64,000 bases of DNA. Source: Amoebidium appalachense. Lineage: Eukaryota > Ichthyosporea. Position numbers and translations under genes: made by a program. Where the stretch lies: positions 15,252,001 through 15,316,000 of the forward strand of contig CAVNZM010000002.1 in NCBI GenBank assembly GCA_963693365.1, in the 5' to 3' direction. The notes beneath the pieces were generated by a model. The model worked only from the letters and a program-made list of their open reading frames with translations. It had not been told where the DNA came from and did not search any database. Below, piece by piece: positions 47,400 through 60,580 of the stretch (its first letter is position 1; each line of letters begins with the position of its first letter).

Positions 47400-48203
47400 G
47401 TGTTTCGGGGGGGGGGGAAGGGGGGAGGAAGAGGGGGAGGGTGGGGGGGGGGGGGGGGGGGGGGGGGGCCCACGGGGGGTTCCGGCAAAATGTGGGGAGA
47501 TAGAGCAACCGGCTAACAGCAGTTTTCCTTGGGCAAAACACAGGCTGTTTGCCTCAAGAGAGGGAAAATAGAAACTGTACTGTTCGAGTGAGATGAGAAT
47601 ATTGTGGCACCTGTGGTGGATCATAATTATAACGAGCAGTGTGCAAGGTTTGCCGTCACACAGTGCCGAGGCTGTTTGCTGGCCACGAGCTCACGGCACG
47701 ACTGTGTCTGTTGTGTCTCTTGTGTGTATACGTGTGTTGAAGTGGGTTCTTTGAACGGAGTTATAGGGGAAAAGGCAACACGACACCAACACTGGGGCTT
47801 AACGGGAACTCACTCGTTTCCCTAACCCTTTACTATCGGCTCTCTGCACAGCACAGAGCGCAGGCTGACGGTACGGGAAGGTGTCTCCAGGACACGTAGG
47901 CGCACTCATTGAATTCCTCATCTTTACATGGAGCGCCAGGCTCGTATCCTATTGGCTACTATTTGATGGTATTTTACCCCATACATATGGCGCAATCACA
48001 CCCCAGTGTGTAACACTGTTTGCTCCCTTCAAAACTCCAAGTACTTTCATGCACACGACAGAACTTAGGGGTGGGTTGGTGGGTCGTTATTTTCATTTTT
48101 ATTTTCTTAATTATTATCCCCCCCCTCCCCCCCCCCCCACACACACATCCTTTTCGTTCTTCTTCTTTTAAAGTTGTCTTGTGGGAAAGGGGGGGAGGGG
48201 AGA

Positions 48204-48240
<37 letters not shown>

Positions 48241-48914
48241 GACCGGAGGAGACGGGCCAGGAGGATATTACAGTCAGGCTGCATACATGTAAACGGCCTC
48301 GTTCCCGAGTTCGGGAGGGAGGGGGTGAGGGGAAGGTGGGGGGGGGGGGGGGAGTAAAGAAGCAAGAGGGGGGTAAGGGAGGGAGGGTGCGGGAGGAGTC
48401 CTGAGCAATGCACAAAGAGAAAAACCGGTGTATGGACACCTCGTTCCATGTCTGTGTTGAATATTTGCATGTGCCTTTACCCTGCTATGCCATCTCCTGC
48501 TCAGTCTCCCTCTTCTTTCTCAAAAACTCTCTCTCTTTCCCGGTACCGTGCTTTCTCCCTCACTCCCACCGGGTCACTCTTGCCCTCTCTGTGTGTTTGT
48601 GCCCTTTATTTATCTCTTTATCTACATCCAGTGCAGTGTCTTATAGTAACCTTTTGGGCCCTTTGGGGTGCACGGGGAAAACGGAAGGGTATTGGTATCT
48701 TCTACGAGTGTGCAGCCGCACTTCTGGGTGCGTTGGTGTACGAAAGAGTGCATGTGTGCGTGTGTGTGTGTGTGTGTGCGTGTGTGTGCACTGGCCCGAG
48801 CGCATATGGAAGAAACAGAAAGACAGAGGAGGGGGTGGAGGGGGGGGGGGGGGGGGGGAGAGAGAGGGAGAGAGAGAGAGAGAGAGAGAGAGTGTGTGTG
48901 TGTGTGTGAGCTAA

Positions 48915-48986
<72 letters not shown>

Positions 48987-49600
48987 TTGTGTTTACGAGG
49001 AAGCGGAGGGAGGAGGGGCGAAGAGAGAGAAACAGACAAGACGCAAACAGGCATCAATAAAGGAATGGAGAGGGGGAAGAGGGAAAGAGCAAGAGACGGG
49101 GGGAGAGAGGGAGGGAGAGAGAGAGAAAGGGAAAGGATGTGTGTGTGCATGTGATAGAGAGAGAGTGAGCAAGAGGGGTGCCAAAAGAGTAATGGCCGAC
49201 TAAAGGGACTCGAGTTGATAAGGAACGAGAGACAGAGACAGAAAAATAATAAAGGGGATGGAGTGAGAGATGAAGGAAGATACGGCCAGAATCGAACACC
49301 ATCGATAAAATGCCAGGTCGGCACTAATAAGAGCTCCTTGCTACGGCATTCTCAATAGTGCATAGCCTGTAGTGTGGGCGGAGGGGATAGATACCGAGAA
49401 ATTCAAAGCCTGACCGTATTGTGTTGGTTTGTTTGTTTATTGACATGATTTGTGTGGGAGGCTGACAGCTATTAATCGCTTTGTTGTCTTGAGGCCTGAA
49501 ATACCGTACCTGTACCTGTACCTGCCGGTAAAAGTGCAAGGTGTGCGCAAAGGCCTTCAGCCCCAGGCAAAAGTGGCGGGAAAAAGCACCAATCGAAACT
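47400..49600. other. Repeat-rich spacer without supported genes
   Basis: G tracts (47440-47467, 48207-48239), CT/GA-rich stretches, a TG run (48918-48983) and complex islands (47480-48100). Long open frames exist but follow the repeats. Confidence 0.5.
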
Positions 49601-49614
49601 GCTCTCTTCAAAAT

Positions 49615-49765
49615 CTCAGCCAATCAAGTTGCCGCCCCACGTTCCAACCGGGCATGAGGCCAGGGTTGGGCTGGGGTTGGCCAGTTTAACCGTATTGTCC
49701 TTTGGCCAATCGTAACGGACAGTTTCTTTATCGTAACGGACAGTTTCTTAATCGTAACGGGGGGG
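49615..49765 (+). promoter_or_regulatory. CCAAT boxes and three tandem Myb-like sites
   Basis: CCAATCA near 49620 and CCAATCG near 49706 are followed by three tandem units of about 21 nt, each containing ATCGTAACGGACAG or its start (near 49709, 49730 and 49751). TAACGG is a Myb recognition core. The cluster is about 450 bp upstream of the RING/TRAF gene. Confidence 0.45.
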
Positions 49766-50211
49766 TTCTTGGGGATCTGGAAGCCCAGCAAAAAACGCCC
49801 CTCCAGTCACAAAACTCACAATACGCGTTTTTACAAATTAGGTATCACAAAATTACAAGCCCTGGACACTTGTCGGGTTCGATATTGCTCATGAGATGAG
49901 AAGCGCTGTAGATATGTTCTTGAACAGAAATATTGAAACAATTAGGTACAGTTAGATACTAAGGGGCCTTAAAGCGTTTATAATGCTATACATCTGATAC
50001 GAAAGCTGTTACGACGGCACCCTAACCTTATTCGTATCGTCTTTCGTTAATCGCAGTTATGACGATTTTTTTTCGTAATCCCCCCCTGCCTGAGGCTGCC
50101 CGGTACGGACTTTTTGAGCACCGTGGCTTGAACCCTCTGGACGGCCACACTGTAACAACCGTGGAACCCTGCGCCAGTACCTACAAACCATCCACCCCTT
50201 CCACCCTAACC

Positions 50212-51403
50212 ATGGGCTGCGACAAGGACCAGCTTGCAAGCGCAGAGCTGACGGCTGACTGGGAGTGTGCCATCCGTCTGGACGTGGTCAAAGACCCGCA
50301 AGATGCATCCTGTGGTGGGGGCCATGTTTTCTGTGCAGATTGCATCAAACAGTCTCTTGCGCAAAGAGACACCTGCCCTACCTGCAACATTACACTGAAA
50401 GGCAAAAAATACATACCCATCGATAAATGGCCCACCAAACTCCCACGGATGTACCGGTCACTCAAAGTTTACTGCGACAACATGTTGCACCAATGTGTGT
50501 GACCTGAGTGAGCTCTCGGAACACGTGCAAAAGTGTGGGAAAACGCCTGTCAAATGTACAAACAGGGGGTGCGGGGAGAGTTTATTGACGGAGGATCTGC
50601 AGCGGCATTTGGCCGAGGATTGTCCCATGAGACCGGCCGATTGTGACCTGTGTGGAAAGTCATTCACATTCAAGACCATTGAAGGTGGGAACACTTACCT
50701 GCTGGCATTTGGATGCTTGTGCAACTTGCTCTTTTCCCCCTAGCAATTTAAACCCATTTTTTTCGTTTGCAAAATTAGATGCATAGACGTGTGAATGCAC
50801 ATGCACAAACACAGACCAGCAAATAGATAACTCGTACTGCAGCCATGCCGTCCTGCCCGCACTACCGCTGTGATATATACAAGCATCACACAGTACGTAG
50901 CATGCACCATTTCTCCCCAGCACGTACGCGGGGAAGTGAGCATAGGTACACGTAGAGTTATGAGCGCTTATGCCCTCCATAGGATTCCTTCTGTCTCCCC
51001 CCCCCCCCCCTCCCCCTCCCCCCCCCCCCGCCCGCCCCCTCCCGCGAAGCCCTTCGACCAAAACGTCTATGTCCCCCCCCCCCCCCTCCCCCCCCTCACT
51101 TACACACCAACAAACATAACCCACCCAGTTTCACATATGCGAACACCTACACACACCTAACCACCTGCACACATCCATGGGCGCATACACCAGCCTGTCA
51201 TGCGTAACGTGCACCATATGATATCATGTGCATTTGCGTGCCTGTTCAAGATAGCCTACACCTCACGCACACTACACCCACGCGTAAACGCGCACATGCA
51301 CACTCGCACGCACCCGTGCACACACACGGATGCGCACAGACGTACGCATCCACACACACACGGATGCATACATGCGCACAGCACACACACCACACATCAA
51401 CAA

Positions 51404-51459
<56 letters not shown>

Positions 51460-51503
51460 ACACACGCGCGCGCGCACACGTGCACACACGCATGCACGCA
51501 CGG

Positions 51504-51585
<82 letters not shown>

Positions 51586-52979
51586 GCGTGCGCGCGCGCG
51601 CACACACACATACATCCGCACACAAAATAACATACACAACAACACATACAGTACGCACAAACACACACTCACAACACGGGATCGCCTCCCCAACCCCCTC
51701 TCCCCTCCCCCCCCCCCCCCCCCCCCCCCCCCCTCCCCCCGGCTCGTTTCTTGCTCACACTCACACATACAGCTGAAACGATACGGGCACAAAAGAACAT
51801 ATGTGCACACAGATACCCACCATAATCATTTTCGTACCTCTTGGCCGTCACGCGTGTCCCCGCCCCCTCTCTCTTCTTCCCTGTGTCCTGCCCACCAACA
51901 TAGCACCATCTCACCTTTGCTCGCCGCCTCATCCTATTGCCCAAACATCCAAAAAGAGTATCAAGCCTAATTGCATTTCTGTGTTCTTGTTTAGAACCAT
52001 TCGAGTCTACCCTTGACATCCCAGCATTATAACCATATTACTTCGAAGAAAGTGCATGTACATTTTTGCAAACACTTGCTTGAACCCCCCCCCCCCCTCC
52101 CCCCCCCCCCCCCCACACACACACACACACCGCCACCGCCCCCTCCCTCCTCCCCTCTCTCCCCCCCCCTCCCCCCCTCCCCCCCCCTCCCCCCCCCCCC
52201 CCCCCCTTCTCCCTAAAAAAAAAAAAAAATCAAACCCCAACCCCTCGCACCGGCAAATTCTGCCGCCACTCACAACCTCACTAACCACATCTTTTCATCC
52301 ATTCCTTTTCTTTTCCTTCCCCCTTTTGCTTCCTTCCTTCCTTTCATGCAGGTCACACGATCAAATGCCGCACCGAATGCACATGTGGGCGAATTGTTGC
52401 CCGGAGCCACACCAAGTCACACCTCACCAGCACATGTCCCGATGGAATAATCACGTGCCCTATTCCCGGCTGTGAAATGACACTCCCACGCAAACAACAA
52501 AACGAACATATGACAGAGTTTCTCTTGTTGCATATGCAGTGTTTTGCGACTGAACACCGGAAGCACAACGAGGAAATCGAGAAACAACGGCGGCAGATCG
52601 AAAAACAGAAGTCGGAAATCGAGAAACAGAAAAATGAAATCAAGAAACAGAAGGCGAAATCCAAACGGCTAAGTATCGAAAACCGGGATTTGGAACGGAG
52701 ATTACAAGATTACGCCCAACTTCTAAAAATCTCGACAAGCTGCAATCGGAGAGAAACGGGACAAATGCAACAATCGAAAATAAGCAGAATGTTGATTGGC
52801 TACTTAGAGATAGCAAGCACGTGCACGGAAGACTCGGCACAATTGAGGACAACCAAGCGCGAGAAAACCAGAAAAAACGGAGCCATTATGACGAACTTGA
52901 ACGAAATGCAGCTGAGTTCAAGAGACAGTGCGATGCACTCCGTCAAATTTACCCTGCATATTATCCCGTGCTGTTGTAG
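50212..52979 (+). pseudogene. RING/TRAF-zinc-finger/coiled-coil gene with two frameshifts
   Basis: Exon 1 (50212-50684, donor GTGGGA) and exon 2 (52352-52979, acceptor CATGCAG) join in phase 1. The start at 50212 has context ACCATGG; an upstream in-frame ATG at 50059 is possible. Residues 17-55 form a degenerate RING: Cys19 is kept but the expected second Cys is Arg22 (CAIR), and the Cys-His spacing is widened (CGGGH). TRAF-type zinc fingers follow (SEHVQKC, RHLAEDC, CDLCGKSF, then CTCG and CPIPGC), then a Lys/Glu/Gln coiled coil with EIEKQK repeats. A frameshift lies in a TG run at about 50491-50498; a second lies in an A5 run at 52725-52729, after which another frame continues the coiled coil (NLDKLQSERNG) to a TAG at 52979. 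No MATH domain. Either a decaying TRAF-like gene or assembly indels in short repeats. Confidence 0.7.
50750..52350. repeat. CA/CG and C-tract repeats in the TRAF-like gene intron
   Basis: CA repeats at 51411-51600 with a 28-nt alternating CG stretch near 51571-51600, and C tracts at 51000-51033, 51708-51733 and 52085-52205. No exon is evident between 50685 and 52351. Confidence 0.85.
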
Positions 52980-52999
52980 TTTGCAGTAACTGTAGGTGT

Positions 53000-53431
53000 T
53001 GTGTCTGTGCATGTATGCAAATGTGATGTGTGTGTTTTCGTTCTTTCTTTCTTTCTTTTCTTTTTTTAATGGTGGTGGTGGTGTTTGGGGGGGGGGGGGG
53101 GGGGGGGGAGGCACGTTTCCGTTTTCCTTTGCCATTTTCTGGAGGATTCTGTTTGTTTGTTTGTTTTTGTTTTGATGAGTATGTACCCAACTTTGTAAAC
53201 CAACACAACATTTGTGAATCTTCTTCCGTTGAGAACTTCCATGATTTTTACAGACAGAGCTAGGGCGCAAGAGCACATTGGGTGGTGCTAAGCCCGCTCT
53301 TTTCATGTTTTTTTGGGGAGCGTATGTTGAGTGGGTGGGTGGGTGGGTGCCACCGGGCGGGAGGGTGGGTGCTTGGGTAGGTGGGTGTTTTTCTTTTCTT
53401 TCTTTCTTTCTTTCTTTCTTTCCTTCTTTTT

Positions 53432-53462
<31 letters not shown>

Positions 53463-53466
53463 GAGA

Positions 53467-53497
<31 letters not shown>

Positions 53498-53647
53498 TAG
53501 AATAATTGCAAGGTTGTACTAGTCTTCAGTCTAGATCCCAGAACCATCATGCATGTAAAAGGCTTTTTTTGGCAAACGCAATCATGCCGTGTATACTTTA
53601 ATATTCCCACTTTTTTTTTTTAGTTTTATAAAACTAATGGGTTGACT

Positions 53648-53689
<42 letters not shown>

Positions 53690-53918
53690 GCTTTATTAAA
53701 CTATTGGGTTGATGTGATTCGCGGATACACTTAAATGTCATTTTGCCTGGTGATGGCTGACATATGTGGGTGGGGAATGTGCACGGCACAAAGCATTCTC
53801 TAGGGAAACATGTCGCCACCCCCCCCCCCCCCCCCCCCCCCCCCCCAACCACCACCACCACCACCACCACCACCGCCATGCCCACACGCCCACCCACACC
53901 CACACCCACACACCCACA

Positions 53919-53971
<53 letters not shown>

Positions 53972-54095
53972 CACACAAATATAATAAAAGAAAAAGAAAA
54001 AGAAAAATATGAATAAAAATAAAATAAAAATGAGGTAAAAGGGATGGAAGGACACATGCGCACATACCCACTCACCCACTACACCCCTCTTACCC

Positions 54096-54126
<31 letters not shown>

Positions 54127-54764
54127 ACACACACAAGCACCACACATGGACACACACATGCACACACACCCTCACGTGCAAACTCTCGATTACATTCACA
54201 AGGAAAATGGGGTGTGGAGTGTGTGTGTGTGTGTGTGTGTGCGTGCGTGCGACACGCGCTTGCGACACTGTGTGTGCGTGCGTGCACCGGTGCAAACACG
54301 TGGCACTGCGTGTGTGCTAGTGTGTTTGTGTGTGTTTGGTTAGGGGTGGGGGGTGGGGGGGAGGTCACACAGATTGCATCATGTGCCAGGGACATGGCAT
54401 CTTTCTTTATTTAAGTAAATGGCTGGCTGTGCGCCCTTTCTGCTGATGCAGGCTTACATGCAAACAAACTAGTAGTCACACCTAGTACATGTACAACAGG
54501 GTTTGAAATCTTTGGAGTGTCATGCTAATATTCAATAACCGACACCATCACATTCAAGCATCTTCTGTTCACAAATGCTTCACAAAGCTGGTTTGTATAA
54601 CATCGAGGGGGGTCAGGGAAAAGTGAGAGGTCCAGCCGCATGCTATGGCATACCAACGCGCATAATTTGAAGGTTTCGTTAGTAATGAGTGTTTAAAGCC
54701 TTAAGCTCTTTCGTAACTGTTTTCGTGTGTGTGTGTGTGTGTGTGTGTGGTGGTGGTGGTTGTC

Positions 54765-54859
<95 letters not shown>

Positions 54860-55560
54860 CGCGCACACACGTGTCCATATGTCTGCATGCATTTCTTTTC
54901 TTCCAGGCGTGTGCGCGTGTGTGTGCCTGTATATGTGTGTGTACATTTGCATACTAAGTCTATTGCATAATCAGGCAACTGATTGCTTGAATTGATGCCG
55001 GGTACGACTAAACATGCAAGTGTTGAAAGCATGTCCTTTCCAACGAGAAGAGCGCAAACACAGTTTACAGTTACGATAAATACAAGCAAAAGCATGCCCT
55101 GCAGTGGGCAAAACTGTCCCGTGTCATTTAAATAAAAACAAAAAAGAAAACAAAAAAGGGATTTCCACATACATGGTGCAAGGCTTGTAACATAGTTCTC
55201 TTCACGTGTATCCTATTGGGTGGACGTACTGTTGATCTTGGTGCCGGCACCTCATCACAGCCTCATACATCATATAGGTGGTCGAAAATAAACTGCGGAA
55301 TTCCCCCATTCGTGATTTTCACCAACCAGTAAAAATCTTAAAAATAAAGTAGGAACGGATCCGAATGGGTGACAGTCTATTTTCCTATTGGCAACATTGG
55401 ATTTCTGTTTTCGGAACCCGACCCGAAAACCAAAAACGACGCCCCAACGGTTGCTCCAAAAGACCCAGACCCGCGGGGGACATCCGTCGTTTAGGCGCTT
55501 TGGTACATTCACATTTTTTTCCCCCGATGTATGCCATATTCCGGTGTTTTTTGCATTAAA
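53000..55560. other. Repeat-rich spacer without supported genes
   Basis: T-to-G tracts (53424-53465), a T tract of about 38 nt (53651-53688), C then ACC then CA repeats (53820-53970), C then CA (54094-54135) and a TG run (54764-54854). The islands 54400-54700 and 54960-55560 are complex but lack coding signals. Confidence 0.6.
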
Positions 55561-55580
55561 AAAGGGTAAATTTGAGACGT

Positions 55581-55695
55581 CTACATTCGTTGCAAGGGGC
55601 CCAACAGATCGTCGACTCTTTCATTTCCGTCACCCATTTCATCCAATCCCATCATGTCTAGAAGCTCTTTGCTTGCTTCCGCACGTGGTGTTTCC

Positions 55696-55784
<89 letters not shown>

Positions 55785-56050
55785 CACGCGCACGCGCCCG
55801 CGTTTGTGTGTATGTGTGCACGTGCGTGCTTGCTTGCGCGTGTGTACCAAAGTATGTAAGTGTGTGTTGTATTGTGTTGCATGTGTGCGCGCGTGCTTGT
55901 GTGCATGTTTATGGGTAACACACATGTGGGCGAGTGCATTTGAAATTAGTGTTTGTGCATGTTTGCAGGCGGGCAAAAGCGTTCAAATGTGTGTTAGCAG
56001 GGGGTGAAGAAGGGGGTAGGCAGAAGGGGTGGGTGGGTTAGTGGGGGGAC

Positions 56051-56083
<33 letters not shown>

Positions 56084-56670
56084 AGTAGGCAAAAAAGCTG
56101 GGAAAGGGGGTGAGGGCAAGGCGAGATGATGAAGGGAGGAGCAGGGTCGGAGACGACAAAAAGAGAGAATAGAGGGTGGTATATGAAAGAAAAGGGTTTG
56201 GGGTATCTCCCACCGGGGGAGGGGGGAGGGGGGGGGGGGGGGGGGGGAGTTAAATGTGTCATAAAGTGCGAAATACACATGAGCAACACGATGCAGAGTG
56301 CAAACCATACATAAAGAATATGCATACCAAGCAGAGCCCATCCTCAGGGGGGGGCCACGTCATCCACAGTACCCAAGTTTCGACCCATTCACCTCGTCAA
56401 CGAAACCTAACTCAGATACTGTTTGGGGGGTATAGGGAACAAGTGGAGGGAAAGTGGGGACGGGTATAGAAGCAGGATACTGACGGAAGTGTTGATTGAT
56501 GTTATGTTTGCCATCAAGCACTGTGCAAGATTGATGTGTCTTTGTGTGGCCATGTCTACTAGATTGGCGTGTGTGTGATCGTGTATGTGTTTGCGTGTGT
56601 GCGCGTGCGTGTGTGCGTGTGTGTGTGTGTGTGCGTGTGCGTGTGTGCGCGTGCGTGTGTGCGTGCGTGC

Positions 56671-56725
<55 letters not shown>

Positions 56726-57378
56726 AGCGCAGGTGTGAGAGCGCGGGTGTGTGTGTGTGTGCATGTGTCTTTGTACCCCCGTGTGTACGTGTGTGTGTGT
56801 GTGTGTGACTGTGTGTGTGCTTGCATGTAAAGAGGAGAGGGAAAGAGGCAGGGAGATGATGGAGGTGTGTGTCCTGTTGCATCTACATATGTGTACGTGT
56901 CTGGTCCCGTGGCACATACGTCCACAGACGGCCACGCACGTGTGCTCCCCTCATGCATGTCCACATGTACAGATGCATATGTGAACGTGCAGGTGTGTGT
57001 CTGTCTCTGCACCCTTCCATCTGTTTCCACCCCTTTCCACATGACGTCACACACATTCCGCACATACCTTTTGTCGTGCACACTCAAACTCCACCAGCAT
57101 ATCCCAGCACTCGTTATGGCCAGCCATTCGGGCCAGCTCACGGGCCGGCAGACCGTAACCCGGTGCCCTTCGGTCCAGGTCCGGCCCGGAAGCACAACCA
57201 CACAGGCCCTCACACACACACCCCTTACGGAGAAGGTGGGACAACACCCCTGCATGGCCTAGATGGCATGCAACTGTGTGTGTGTGTGTGGGTGGGTGGG
57301 TGGAGGGCGGAAGTGGAAACGTGTTTCGGTGTGTGTTTTTTGTGGGTAAGTGGGTGGGTGGATGGGTGGGGGGGGGGG

Positions 57379-57417
<39 letters not shown>

Positions 57418-58074
57418 GAGGGGGGGAGAGAGAGAAAGAAAGAAGTGAGTGGGGGGAGGGGTGGGGGGGGGGGGGGGGGGGGGGGAATGGGGTAAAAAGG
57501 GGGGGGGGGGGGGGGGAGAGGGTTAGAATGTTTTACAGGACACGAAGTACTCATTCACGACGGATAATGCAAAGTAGGCACAAAGGGTGTGCGTCATAAG
57601 CAGAGCCCCATCCTCGAGAAGGGTTCAAGTCATGAGAAGGAGGAAGAAGGAGGGCAGGGGATTGTGTGTGTGTGTGTGCTGGGAGGAAGTGGCCCGGTTT
57701 GATGGGCGGAGGGGGGAGGGGGGAGGGGGGTGTTGAGCATGCATGGGTACCTTTGTGCTCTTTAGCTGAATAAGGGTAGGGGGATGCAGATAGAGGGTGA
57801 TATGAGTCAGTGTGGGGGTGGTCGTAAGTTTGAATGCGATTGTGGGTGTGGTTGGGGGGGGAGGGGGGGGGGGGGTATACTAGTCTTTATATGAACATTC
57901 ATACAAAACTCACAAACATAGAAATTGGCATGCACAAGAGACGTACACAGAAAACGAAACACGCACCCACTCACTGAACTCAAACCTTACCCGATTCCCG
58001 CTCAGGTACCCTATCTCTCCCTTTCCCTTGCTTGATACCAAATACTTGCCTTCAACGAGCTCTTCTCCCTTGAG

Positions 58075-58107
<33 letters not shown>

Positions 58108-59621
58108 ACCACCACCACCAACCCCTCACTCCCTTCCTCCCCCTCCGTCCGGCCCTACGCCGTGCCCCACACACATACATCAATGGCCACACGGCCACGT
58201 ACACGCAGACATACACTGCTCTTCGATTACCTCCCCCCCCCTCCCCCCTCCCCGCCGCCCCCTTCCTCCCCCTCCCCCCTCTCCCTCTCCCCCCAGGGGG
58301 GGGGGTGGGGGGAGGGGGGAAGGGAAAGTCTTCATCCCCTCCAAACACTCACACACTCACTGTGGCACATATAGTCTTGCATGCAGAGGCACAGATTCCG
58401 TCCAGGTTGACAGGCATACACCCACAAAGACACCTACACCCACACCGACATGGGCACATGCATCCCAACACATGCACACACACACACGTGCTAGAACATA
58501 CACTATACCTAATATAGGTGTCCATCCACTATAGCTTGGAAGATTCACATCACACCCTGATTCTACCAATAGCCTAGCAGCATCCGTGTTTCCCATTTGT
58601 GCAGCCAAAAACAGCGCCGTCTCTCCGGAGTTATTCTGTTAGGGGTATAACATTAAGAACCCAATGAATATCCTTTCTCCATATCCGATCATTTCTTATC
58701 ACCATAAACAGGACGATACACGTTGACAACCGATTCACAACAAATACAGCACTTTGGTGAAAACACAAACATATCCCCCCCCCCCCTTCCGTCCCCCTCC
58801 CCCCATCCCCCCTCTCTTTCACGTTCGCTCCTCCGCAACCACCGGACACCTATATCATCAACATTCCCAAACCCCACTTCCTCCCTACTGTCTCCCCTGC
58901 TTGAATCTCTACCCACCTGCCCTTAAGAATCACACATGCCCCCCAGCTCTACCGGCCGTTACCCCCCTCCCCCCCCCCCCCCCCCCTCCCCTCCCCCGAA
59001 AAAAAAAAAGAAAGAAAGTAAGAAAGGAAGGAAGAAAAAGAAAGAAGGAAACACCCGCTGTATGATCCATCATCCACCCCACAACGTGCTTTCCTTCCCT
59101 AGGGACATGAACAGAAAGTTCCCTAGTGCCTATCTCCGCATCTCAGCTATCCTTCCCTTACCACTCCCCGCCTACAAGCACACGCACGTATGTACACACG
59201 CACGCATGCACGCACGCACATACGTACGCACGCACACACGCACGCATGCACGCCCGCACGCACATCCATAGAGACAAAAAACACACCCACCAACCCCCCC
59301 CCCCCCCCCCCCACCTTCCCGCGCACCACCGACAAAGTCATCATAGCTACACAAGATATAACCCTCGCATTCTTAACCCCCCCCCCCCCCCCCCCCCCCC
59401 AAATAAGCTTCCAACTAAGTAACCAACCCTCCTCCCTTCCCCCCTCCCGCCCTCCTCCTCCTCCCCCTACTCAACCTCCACCACCACCAACCACCACTCC
59501 CACCCCATTTTTTCCTGCCTGAATATAAAGCGCTCATCTCTTACGCGTACCCACACACCCACATACTAACACACACCGCAGATCCACCATTGGGCCATCG
59601 AGTCATCCATGAACCCGCCCC

Positions 59622-59652
<31 letters not shown>

Positions 59653-59873
59653 AAAAAAAAAAAAAAAAAACATCCATTCACCCCCTTGCCTACTTGTGTA
59701 TCTGGCCACCAACCCCACTGCATCACTGCCTTCAAACATGCTGGCTGGTTGCCAAGTACGGCCTCGTGGCCCACCGTGTTACCACTGACTGGGTCGCTAC
59801 TAATGGTGCCATGTTCCAGGTGGAGCAACAACACACCAAGGTGCCCTAGACGTGCAGCTTGTAGGGTATCCAT
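55581..59873 (-). CDS. Ankyrin-repeat protein (5 coding exons including a 15-nt microexon)
   Basis: Minus-strand exons 59873-59694, 58635-58509, 57765-57751 (15 nt), 57249-57068 and 55694-55581 join in frame to 205 residues. Ankyrin repeats: [54 protein letters not shown] and [18 protein letters not shown] and [27 protein letters not shown] short acidic tail ([14 protein letters not shown]) ends LLGPLQRM. The protein is probably a small cytosolic binding scaffold; partner unknown. Repeat continuity across the 59694/58635 junction supports that splice. The first ATG follows AAACAG, so an upstream non-coding or coding exon is possible. Without the microexon the frame is also kept. Confidence 0.75.
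55700..55783. repeat. (TG)n microsatellite
   Basis: About 41 TG units directly upstream (minus sense) of the last ankyrin-gene exon, where the CA-rich sense strand serves as the sequence before the CTGCAG acceptor. Confidence 0.95.
56249..56424 (+). repeat. Dispersed repeat, copy B
   Basis: Follows a G tract (56220-56247) and matches copy A throughout: GTGTCATAAAGTGCGAA, AACACGATGCAGAGTGCAAA, AGAATATGCATA, AGCAGAGCCCATCCTCAG, GTTTCGACCCATTCACCTCG and CTCAGATACTGTTT. It lies in an intron of the ankyrin gene. Confidence 0.85.
57533..57640 (+). repeat. Dispersed repeat, copy E
   Basis: Follows G tracts and retains ACACGAAGTACTCATTCACGA, CGGATAATGCA and AAGCAGAGCCCCATCCTC, then diverges. Confidence 0.6.
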
Positions 59874-59889
59874 TCTGTTTTTTGTTTTT

Positions 59890-59911
59890 TTTTGTTTTTG
59901 TTTTTTTGGGA

Positions 59912-59944
<33 letters not shown>

Positions 59945-60119
59945 GGGGGGGGGGGGGGGGGGGGGGGGAGGAAGGAGGGGAAGGGGCGGGTGAGGGGCCG
60001 GGGGGGAGGGGGGGAAGGGGAGGGGAGGGGGAGGGGAGGGGGGGGGGGGGGGGGGGGGGAACCGTGTGGTGAGAAAGTTGGCGGCGGGGACAGTGGTGTG
60101 TTTGAGCAGGTTTGTGGTG

Positions 60120-60162
<43 letters not shown>

Positions 60163-60545
60163 GGAAAGCCAGCGCGTGCAGAGAGGGAGGTGGGGACTGG
60201 GGAAGGATGCGAGTGGAGGAGGGGATTGAACATGAAGTTTAGAAAGAATGCCCCCCTCCCCTCTCCCCCCCCCCCCCCCTCCCCCCACCCTCCCCCCGCT
60301 GCTCCCCTCCCCCTCGTTGTGGCCCCGTCCCTCTCCCCTGAGTGCTTGTTTCCTCTTCTGTCTTTATCCAGCTGCAGTTAGCTCGAAATGGGATCTCTAA
60401 TAAAGCCACCCTTTCCAATGCTCCCCAAACCCCACCGTGTCTTGCCACCAAAACAAGAACGTAGAAGAACTTCAAAGACGGAAGGGCACAGGCGCCACTA
60501 AGCAATTGCGAGTAAGCCGGGTTTGTGGGGGGTGTGGTGACGGAA

Positions 60546-60580
<35 letters not shown>

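Noticed and set aside
60375-60520. Candidate exon on either strand upstream of the ankyrin gene
   Set aside because: Splice-like signals exist on both strands, but the minus-strand frames contain stops or give no ankyrin-like sequence, and the plus-strand frame has no partner.
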